Positions 5,925-11,536 of a DNA stretch of 11,536 nt are shown here, one piece after another. Source of the stretch: Flavobacteriales bacterium. GTDB taxonomy: Bacteria; Bacteroidota; Bacteroidia; Flavobacteriales_F; PHOS-HE28. The translations under genes were made by a program, and so were the position numbers. Where the stretch lies: the NCBI GenBank assembly GCA_020854015.1, contig JADZGG010000082.1, forward strand, positions 1 through 11,536, read 5' to 3'. How positions within the stretch are numbered: the stretch's first letter is position 1; each line of letters begins with the position of its first letter. A model generated the notes under the pieces. The model worked only from the letters and a program-made list of their open reading frames with translations, ran no database searches and was not told where the DNA came from.

Positions 5925-8449
5925 CAAGCCCTTTTGAGCAAGCGAACAGGATGATTCTCCATCTCTTCTTCGAGCTGATCGAGAATGTCATCCACTTCCG
6001 CAATGGCCGTATACTTCGGTGCATAGGGAAGGAAGGCTCCGTCGCTGAAGCGGTGGATGGCCTTGGTGACCGGATGAACCGTAACGAGGTTCACCCATTC
6101 GTTGATGAACCATTCGTAGGTAGCGGCCACCTTTTGGATCGTCCGCAACACCACTTCATGATCATGCTCCACCACGATGAGCAGACGCACGGGATCATGC
6201 ACTTCGATCATCTGACTGGGCAGTCCCGGCCGCAGATCGCCTTCAATGCCGTTCGCCACGCCGATCAAGCCCATCACATTGTGCGGCAGTTTGGTGCCGG
6301 CACCAAGCTTATGGTTGTCCACCCGGGAGAAGTAATACTCCAGATTGATGCCACCGCACACCGGGGCGGCAGCGTTCAATATGCTCAGCAGGAAGCGGCC
6401 ATCGGGATCCAACGACGCGTCGAAGGAATTCAGGAATGAGCGGCGATCAAGGAAGAGACCCTTGGTCAGGCTTCTTCGGCCGACCACACAGAGCGCATTG
6501 GTGGCGTGATTAAGCTCCGGACGTGGTTCGAAGAGCGACACCGATCGGAGTTTCACGCGTTCATGCACAACATCAGCTGGCATCGCAGTATCCACCGATT
6601 CGAAGCGGCGTGATCGTTCCTTTGCGTTCAAAGCAAGGGCCTTGCGGAACAGTTCCTCATGCTTCAAATGCTGGCGCATGTTCACTGGATCGATCACGAC
6701 CTCATCGTAGAAAACGAGCTCGTCACGGGTCGTGTCATGTAATGCCCCCATGAACTGCGTGGTCTCAGGAATGTGAAGTCCGCGTTCCCGCAGGAGCTCA
6801 CGCACACCAGCATGGTTGGCCATGTGGCAGAATACCCGGGCGTTCACCGACCCCGGACGACCGGAGCAAGCGCCGCAATCGTAGGCCGCATAGTGGGGGT
6901 TGTTCACGCTGCTGGCTCCGTGGCCCACCACGTAGACCACCGGCGCAAAGCGCTGCACCAGCCCGATGCTGCGCAGCACTCCTTCAACCCGAGCGGCCAT
7001 CTCTTCCACAGTGAAACCCACTTGCAATCCGTCCTCGCGATCGGCAGGGTCCTGGTTCTCCACCGTTAGGCGCGACAGCTGGTCCATGTGCTGGAAGCTA
7101 TCCGACGTACCAGGGCTCATCGACGGTCTGAAGATGCTCAGGAAGAGCTTGAACGCCGACCAGAAACCGATGGTCTGCGAAATGATCCAGCCACCCAGAA
7201 GGCCATGTGAATGCTCCGTGAAATGCAGATCCTTCTTTCGTTCGCCCTTGGAGTCCAGCTCTTTCACCAAATAGCGTGGGGTGATCGGTGCAGGGCAGAC
7301 CTTCGTATTGAACCGACCATGCTCGGGTCGATAGTAGAATTCCACGCCAAAGAAGCCCGGCGTTCCGTAGGTCTCGAACGACGGATCCAGTTCCTCGATG
7401 TGGCGACGGAAGCTGCACTCCCTGTCATCGATACAGAACAGGGCCTGTGCTCCGCCACCCGCCGGATGATGCTCGCGGGTGCTGTTCTGAAGAAGGCCCT
7501 GTAGGGCTTCATCGTAACAGGTCCATTCAAAGGCCTCCTGCCAGATGGCCGCCACCTGATCGGCTTCCGTCATGGCCACTGGGGCGAACAGCGGCGTGGG
7601 ATGCTCGACGAGACCTTTTGCGAGCGGCGACCACCCCTTGGGAAAATGGTCATCGAGCACATCGATCTCCAGCAGTAGCTCCAACGTGATCAATTCTTCC
7701 AACGTGATCTTCCGTCGATCGAGCAAACTGCTCGGATCGGACTCGATCACCGCCACAAGACCGGACCAACCCGGGTGCGCGAACTGCTGGTCGAACAGGT
7801 AGTGCTCATAGAGCGCCGGATCTCCAACGAGCATGTCAAGCAATTGCCCAACATTGGTCGTTTGGTCCAAGAGCAAAGCCTTGGCTCGCTTGGTCCGCAG
7901 AAAGCCCACCAGGGAGCTTCGTTCGATCTCGCGGATGGACGCCAGGAATCCCTTGTCCCGAACAGGAAAATGCCAGATAGCGATCCCCTGATCAAGGTAG
8001 CTATTGAGGATGCGGAACAAATTGGTGTGCACCTGCGAATCCAGGTCGATGCGACGATCGCGTTTCCAATGGGCCCGCAACTCACCGACCCGAGGCCGCA
8101 CCCCTCCAGCGTACGGAACCTCCAACACGTTGTGCATCCACTGCTCAACCTTCTTTATCCCTTTCCGCGACACCACCACGCGCCGCAGTACTTGTTCATC
8201 GATCCGACCCTTTCTGAACAGGTCGCGGTACTGATGCACCGTCAAGCAGACCTTGTACCCGAAGATGGCGGAGGCCCGGCGTAGCGCCGGTTCGAACTTC
8301 TCACTTTGGAAAGCGTGAAGTGTGTTGTGATGGATGAAGTCCTTCAGCGGTGCCTGTGCTGGCAGATAGTGCTTCAGTTCATGAAGGACATGATCAAGAT
8401 CGAACGTGGTTCCATTCACCGCGACCTTGTTGGTGCCAGGGTTGCTCAT
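5924..8449 (-). CDS. dabA: DabA: carbonic-anhydrase-like subunit of DAB inorganic-carbon uptake system (DUF2309/UPF0753)
   Basis: This 841-residue protein is DabA, the zinc-containing, beta-carbonic-anhydrase-like half of the DAB system, which converts CO2 to bicarbonate one way when coupled to DabB at the membrane. The predicted zinc site is complete: C339 and D341 in FCIDDR, and H510 and C525 in GHGASS...DCGACSG. The characterised Halothiobacillus protein uses C351, D353, H524 and C539, so the Cys-x-Asp and His-to-Cys spacings (2 and 15) match exactly. Length is typical of the family. The protein is largely soluble, with a few hydrophobic stretches such as residues 415-440 that may contact DabB. 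It is the first gene of a two-gene operon, with a -7-like element about 50 bases upstream. No LysR-type regulator, Rubisco or carboxysome gene is adjacent, unlike in many autotrophs. Confidence 0.95.
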   Translation of the reverse strand: MSNPGTNKVAVNGTTFDLDHVLHELKHYLPAQAPLKDFIHHNTLHAFQSEKFEPALRRASAIFGYKVCLTVHQYRDLFRKGRIDEQVLRRVVVSRKGIKKVEQWMHNVLEVPYAGGVRPRVGELRAHWKRDRRIDLDSQVHTNLFRILNSYLDQGIAIWHFPVRDKGFLASIREIERSSLVGFLRTKRAKALLLDQTTNVGQLLDMLVGDPALYEHYLFDQQFAHPGWSGLVAVIESDPSSLLDRRKITLEELITLELLLEIDVLDDHFPKGWSPLAKGLVEHPTPLFAPVAMTEADQVAAIWQEAFEWTCYDEALQGLLQNSTREHHPAGGGAQALFCIDDRECSFRRHIEELDPSFETYGTPGFFGVEFYYRPEHGRFNTKVCPAPITPRYLVKELDSKGERKKDLHFTEHSHGLLGGWIISQTIGFWSAFKLFLSIFRPSMSPGTSDSFQHMDQLSRLTVENQDPADREDGLQVGFTVEEMAARVEGVLRSIGLVQRFAPVVYVVGHGASSVNNPHYAAYDCGACSGRPGSVNARVFCHMANHAGVRELLRERGLHIPETTQFMGALHDTTRDELVFYDEVVIDPVNMRQHLKHEELFRKALALNAKERSRRFESVDTAMPADVVHERVKLRSVSLFEPRPELNHATNALCVVGRRSLTKGLFLDRRSFLNSFDASLDPDGRFLLSILNAAAPVCGGINLEYYFSRVDNHKLGAGTKLPHNVMGLIGVANGIEGDLRPGLPSQMIEVHDPVRLLIVVEHDHEVVLRTIQKVAATYEWFINEWVNLVTVHPVTKAIHRFSDGAFLPYAPKYTAIAEVDDILDQLEEEMENHPVRLLKRA

Positions 8450-8500
8450 GCACTATCCGGATCACTGTACCGATAAAGGACCCCGACCGATCCTGCGGCA

Positions 8501-8508
8501 CAAACGTA
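8501..8508 (-). promoter_or_regulatory. candidate -7 promoter element for dabAB
   Basis: The reverse strand reads TACGTTTG, a full match to the Bacteroidota -7 consensus TAnnTTTG, 51 bases before the dabA ATG. It would give a leader of roughly 45 bases. No TTG-type -33 box is visible at the usual distance. A small inverted repeat (GGGAC, six bases, GTCCC; 8536-8551) lies just upstream of where that box should be and could bind a regulator, though a five-base stem may be chance. Confidence 0.45.
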
Positions 8509-8577
8509 GAACCACGTTCGATCCGCGTCATTAGAGGGACATTAAAGTCCCGTTGACGTATCACAAAAGATGTTGAC

Positions 8578-8591
8578 CGGCGTTCCCGCCG
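8578..8591 (-). terminator. possible weak terminator after the choice-of-anchor L gene
   Basis: On the reverse strand CGGCG, loop GGAA, CGCCG forms a five-base-pair hairpin with a stable GNRA-type tetraloop, 14 bases after the stop of the upstream gene. A short T4 run follows only about ten bases later, so termination would be inefficient at best and some read-through into dabAB is possible. Confidence 0.3.
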
Positions 8592-8605
8592 CGCACCAAG
8601 TAGCC

Positions 8606-9604
8606 TCAGGGCTTGACGAAGCGGCCGACCAAACGGGCCGAACCCCCATCCACCTGCACTAGATAGGCTCCAGGCTCCAGAACATCGATGGGCAGGCTCG
8701 CGAGGCCACCCTCGATCTGGAAGGTCCGAACCAATGCACCGGTCGTACTGAGGATCCGAGCGTTCACGCGAGCTTCCGTGGTCGGCATCCATAGGTTCAG
8801 AAGTTCGGTCGTCGCGGCCAGTCGCAATGATGCGTTGGTGTTCTCAGGAATTCGAGTGCTCATGTCCACACTACGGAAACTGAACGCCTCCAACAGCACT
8901 GCCGAATCAAAGATCTGGTCCATGGCATCGGCGATCGCGACCTTGAAATGGTAAGTGCCACCAGGTTGTACCTCAGCGAATGCCGTGAGCCCTGTCGTGA
9001 ATCCGTCATAGGTCACGTACTGGCCGGGGGGCAGTTCATTGTCATAGTAGTAGGCGGGGTTGGTCGTTGAATTGACATTGTTGATGCTGACCGTCACACC
9101 CCCTGGAAGTGTGGCGGCGTTGATGCGTCCATTGATGCCTGGTCCGCTGAGCAGGATCGCGAACACATCGTTGAAGTTGCCCACGAACTCCAAGTACTCT
9201 TCACTTGCGAAGGCGAAATTGAACAGAAGCGTATCGCCGGACGGCACACAATCGAACTCAAGCACACATGCATCATAGGTGGAGGCCTGGGCGAGGGAAT
9301 CGAGGTCCGCATCGCCGGGCAACATCCACGCGTTACCACTTGAACCGGAGGTGTTCGCACCGGCCGCATCGTCCACCGCACCTGTGCTCAGAATGATGCC
9401 ATGAGGAAAAGGGATCTCGGACGCACCGCTGAACTCGCCTGCGGCACGCATGTGACATGTAGTGGTCACGTTGCTCACCGAAACGTTCAATCCTTCCAGT
9501 AGTGTCGCGATCTGCGACAAGCTCAAGCTATCGGCGATGCTCAACTGGGCATGGCTCGATAGACCGGTCAGAATAGCGAAAGCAAGAGTAGCGGTCCTGA
9601 TCAT
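8606..9604 (-). CDS. secreted choice-of-anchor L domain protein with type IX secretion tail
   Basis: This 332-residue protein begins with a signal peptide (about residues 1-20, cleavage near SHA-Q). The bulk (about 21-248) is a choice-of-anchor L domain, recognised by GIILSTG (69-75), GDADLD (97-102), FASEEY (132-137) and FNDVFAILLSGPG (144-156). The last 70 or so residues look like a type A sorting domain of the type IX secretion system: a beta-rich stretch with STTGALVRTF, then IDVLEPGAYLVQV, ending in GRFVKP; the usual proline-asparagine-proline start is not clear. Such proteins are exported across the outer membrane and anchored or released. The function of the anchor-L domain is not known. 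This one is short, as relatives often carry large adhesive repeats. The ATG at 9604 leads directly into the signal peptide. It is on the same strand as dabAB, but its role is probably unrelated. Confidence 0.88.
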   Translation of the reverse strand: MIRTATLAFAILTGLSSHAQLSIADSLSLSQIATLLEGLNVSVSNVTTTCHMRAAGEFSGASEIPFPHGIILSTGAVDDAAGANTSGSSGNAWMLPGDADLDSLAQASTYDACVLEFDCVPSGDTLLFNFAFASEEYLEFVGNFNDVFAILLSGPGINGRINAATLPGGVTVSINNVNSTTNPAYYYDNELPPGQYVTYDGFTTGLTAFAEVQPGGTYHFKVAIADAMDQIFDSAVLLEAFSFRSVDMSTRIPENTNASLRLAATTELLNLWMPTTEARVNARILSTTGALVRTFQIEGGLASLPIDVLEPGAYLVQVDGGSARLVGRFVKP

Positions 9605-9653
9605 GATCGTGTGGATATACCTCGAAGGTAACGGAAAGCCCCCGTATTCATCC

Positions 9654-10775
9654 TCACAGCGCTTTACCGTAGATGCGGAAGCGCTTGTAGCTCTCCCCGC
9701 CCAACCGCTCCATCTGAGCGCGCATCTTCTGATTGCTCTCCAGGACCAAGTGGCTATCGATGATCGTGAACCCCCTCCTCCTCGCTACACCGAACAAGTG
9801 CACACCCAACGCACCGGTGAGACCCCGACCTTGCAGGTCCTGCCTTACGGCTCCCAGCAGAAGGTCCAATTGCTTCGAGGACCGAATGGAGCGCAGGATG
9901 TGTAAGAAGCCGAAAGGGAACAAGCGGCCCTTGGCGCGCTGCAGACCGGGGCTGAGGTCGGGCACCGCCACCACGAAAGCCACCGGCACTTCATGAAGAT
10001 CCACGACCACCACGACAAGTTCCGGGTCCAGCAGCGGCAGATAGTCCGTTGCCAATTTCTGCATCTCAGCCCGGGACATCGGCACGAATCCGAGCAGGTC
10101 GGTATAGGTGTTGTTCACCAGTTCCAGCACCGGCACGATCCACCGCTTCAACGCACCCCGGTCCTTGAAGGTCTTCACGGTCAGCCCCTCCGACCGAAGC
10201 ACGTGCAGGGCAACCCTTTCGTACCGTTCCGGCACAGTATTCGGCACTGCCAAGCGGTATGCGACGCAATCGGCGTGCTTGGCATACCCACAAGCCTCCA
10301 CAAGCAGAGGCAGGTACGCAGGATTGGTAGGCGTCGCGATCACAGGCAAATGCTCAAAACCTTCAACCTGCAAGCCTTGTGGGTCCTTATCGCTCAACCC
10401 GAAAGGACCGATGATCCGGTCCATTCCTTGTTCGCGTGCCCATACCTCGGCCTTACTTAACAGCACGCGCACAACTTCTTGATCATCAACGGCATCCAAC
10501 TGGTAGAACCTGGCCGTGCGTTCGTTGTGCGAAGCATTGTAGCCTCTATGGACCAGCCCCATGATGCGCCCAACAAGTTGTCCGTTCGACCTGGCCAGGA
10601 AGCGAATGCTCGATTGGTCGCGCAGCGCTGGGTTCTTTTCCGGGTCGTGCCACCTCCTTTCCTCGCCCCAGATCGGTGGTACGTAGTTGGGGCGTCGCCC
10701 TGGTAACACCGCAGGCAAGCGGATGAAAGCGCGCAGCTCAGCTTGCGTTCGAACCGGAAACACCTCGATGCCCAT
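9654..10775 (-). CDS. GNAT-fold acetyltransferase-like protein
   Basis: This 373-residue protein resembles a family of roughly 370-residue Bacteroidota proteins annotated as GNAT N-acetyltransferases. An N-terminal segment (about 1-75) contains the family's NYVPPIWGEE (30-39) and KNP (47-49) motifs and a G-x-LVGRI strand. A central part carries GPFGLSDKDPQGL (123-135). The C-terminal part has a strand AFVVAVPDL (266-274) and an acetyl-CoA-loop-like QGRGLTGAL (315-323), the GNAT motif A. Substrate is unknown. The frame remains open to 11018, but ATG 10775 is preferred: the family begins with a short strand like GIEVFPV, and the extension would run antisense through the 53-residue gene. It ends 49 bases before the choice-of-anchor L gene starts and could share a transcript with it. 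Confidence 0.85.
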   Translation of the reverse strand: MGIEVFPVRTQAELRAFIRLPAVLPGRRPNYVPPIWGEERRWHDPEKNPALRDQSSIRFLARSNGQLVGRIMGLVHRGYNASHNERTARFYQLDAVDDQEVVRVLLSKAEVWAREQGMDRIIGPFGLSDKDPQGLQVEGFEHLPVIATPTNPAYLPLLVEACGYAKHADCVAYRLAVPNTVPERYERVALHVLRSEGLTVKTFKDRGALKRWIVPVLELVNNTYTDLLGFVPMSRAEMQKLATDYLPLLDPELVVVVVDLHEVPVAFVVAVPDLSPGLQRAKGRLFPFGFLHILRSIRSSKQLDLLLGAVRQDLQGRGLTGALGVHLFGVARRRGFTIIDSHLVLESNQKMRAQMERLGGESYKRFRIYGKAL

Positions 10776-10911
10776 CAGGGGTGAAGGTCGGATGATCCCG
10801 GAGAACTGGCCATTCCGGCAGCCTGACCGATCGTCCGAAATGCTGACGATCCGGCTGTTCTCGTATCCCGGTACGGTTCTTTCTCGTACATAGCCGCCAA
10901 TACTAGATAGA

Positions 10912-11073
10912 ATGCCTCGTAAGAAACCCGCCCTGATCCTGACCCAACCCGTGAAAAAGGGCGTGGAGCTCATCAAGGTCCGCCTTGATGCGCGCACGAC
11001 GATCACCATTTCCAGCATGAAGAAGCTGGATTTCTGGAAGAAGCGTTACCCGAAAGCGGAGGTCATCAGCTAA
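10912..11073 (+). CDS. small basic protein of unknown function (53 residues)
   Basis: An open frame from ATG 10912 to TAA 11073 encodes 53 residues rich in lysine and arginine (starting MPRKKPALIL). Its middle reads as two short beta strands around residues 20-34 (IKVRLDART, TITISS), followed by a basic helix with the aromatic run LDFWKKRYP (39-47). The codon positions look coding: G/C-rich third positions as in the neighbours, and no internal stops. I do not recognise the family. It is divergent from the GNAT-like gene (136-base gap) and 54 bases upstream of the YajQ gene on the same strand. The size and charge would fit an RNA- or ribosome-associated protein, but that is a guess. Confidence 0.65.
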   Translation: MPRKKPALILTQPVKKGVELIKVRLDARTTITISSMKKLDFWKKRYPKAEVIS

Positions 11074-11074
11074 G

Positions 11075-11097
11075 GCTGCCCCCTTTCTTGGGCCAGC
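11075..11097 (+). terminator. possible weak hairpin after the 53-residue gene
   Basis: GCTG-CCC (11075-11081) can pair with GGG-CAGC (11090-11097) with one bulged C and an eight-base loop, immediately after the TAA stop. No T run follows. It may act as a weak stop before the separate YajQ promoter, or be chance. Confidence 0.2.
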
Positions 11098-11100
11098 GGG

Positions 11101-11108
11101 TAACTTTG
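11101..11108 (+). promoter_or_regulatory. candidate -7 promoter element for the YajQ gene
   Basis: TAACTTTG is a full match to the Bacteroidota TAnnTTTG -7 consensus, 19 bases before the YajQ ATG, giving a leader of about 12-15 bases. No -33 box is recognisable about 20 bases upstream. It suggests the YajQ gene is transcribed independently of the 53-residue gene before it. Confidence 0.5.
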
Positions 11109-11127
11109 CCCGGAAGAGCACCAGCCC

Positions 11128-11536
11128 ATGCCCAGTTTCGATATCCTGAGCAAGGTCGACGTTCAGACCTTGGACAATGCCATCAACACGGCCAAGCGCG
11201 AGCTTGATACGCGTTATGATCTGCGTGGCAGCAACAGCACCATCGACTTCGATAAGAAGGCGTTGACCATCAAGTTGGGCACTGAGGATCACCTCAAGTT
11301 GGAGTCCATCGTGGACATCCTCCTGGAACGCAGCACCAAACAGAAGGTGGACGTTCGGGCTTATGACCTAAGCGCGGAACCCACCCCCAGTGGCAAGCTG
11401 CTCTATCGAACGATCAAGATCAAGTCCGGCATTGAGCGAGAGACCGCGAAAAAGATCGTGAAGGCCATCAAGGATAGCGGCCTCAAGGTGCAGCCCCAGA
11501 TCTTGGACGACCTGATCCGCGTGAACGGGAAAAAGC
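11128..11536 (+). CDS. YajQ family nucleotide-binding protein (partial, 3' end missing)
   Basis: The 136 visible codons begin MPSFDILSKVD, the hallmark start of the YajQ/UPF0234 family, and continue with ELDTRYDLRGS (25-35) and DEEQ-like acidic-to-basic stretches typical of it. The family is about 163 residues long, so some 25 residues lie beyond the window edge. YajQ proteins fold as two ferredoxin-like domains; a Xanthomonas member binds cyclic di-GMP and works with a transcription factor, while other members have been linked to nucleic-acid binding. Which role applies here cannot be judged. The ATG is the only sensible start and has a -7-like element just upstream. Confidence 0.93.
   Translation, partial: MPSFDILSKVDVQTLDNAINTAKRELDTRYDLRGSNSTIDFDKKALTIKLGTEDHLKLESIVDILLERSTKQKVDVRAYDLSAEPTPSGKLLYRTIKIKSGIERETAKKIVKAIKDSGLKVQPQILDDLIRVNGKK

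Noticed and set aside
10776..11018. Upstream extension of the GNAT-like protein by 81 residues
   Set aside because: It would lie antisense to the 53-residue gene, and the family's N-terminal strand begins at the internal ATG 10775.
10903..11292. Reverse open frame of 129 codons over the 53-residue and YajQ genes
   Set aside because: It is antisense to the clearly recognisable YajQ start and matches no family.

Overview
The window reads as chromosomal DNA of a fairly GC-rich member of the Bacteroidota. The signs are a secreted protein with a choice-of-anchor L domain and a C-terminal tail like those exported by the type IX secretion system, several TAnnTTTG-like promoter elements a few bases before start codons, and almost no strong Shine-Dalgarno sequences. 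A Flavobacteriales-type genome is plausible, but the genus cannot be read from the sequence. No rRNA, tRNA, CRISPR array, transposase or phage gene was seen, and no gene-free stretch exceeds 300 bases.

Layout. Bases 1-27 may hold the first codons of a reverse-strand gene leaving the window. A reverse-strand Nudix hydrolase (123-536) faces away from a forward-strand MgtC/DUF4010 membrane protein (580-1854), with 43 bases between them. A 194-base gap containing a perfect 8-bp GC-rich hairpin leads to an MsbA-like ABC exporter half-transporter (2049-3770). A tiny stand-alone Smr-domain protein (3791-4045) follows. It converges with only 7 bases to spare on the main feature of the window, a reverse-strand operon of dabA (5924-8449) and dabB (4053-5924).

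DabA (DUF2309/UPF0753, carbonic-anhydrase-like) and DabB (a NuoL-like membrane subunit) form the DAB inorganic-carbon uptake system. DabA shows all four zinc-site positions known from the characterised enzyme, with identical spacing. The genes overlap by one base, which suggests coupled translation and a fixed-ratio complex. DabB appears to have a rearranged C-terminal third compared with NuoL. No Rubisco, carboxysome or regulator gene lies in the window, so the system probably supplies bicarbonate to a heterotroph's carboxylases or supports growth at low CO2, though this is inference.

Upstream of dabA, also on the reverse strand, are the secreted choice-of-anchor L protein (8606-9604) and a GNAT-fold protein (9654-10775). 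The right end carries a 53-residue basic protein of unknown function (10912-11073) and the first 136 codons of a YajQ-family nucleotide-binding protein (11128 to the window edge). Apart from dabAB and possibly the ABC transporter-Smr pair, the genes look like independent housekeeping or accessory units.
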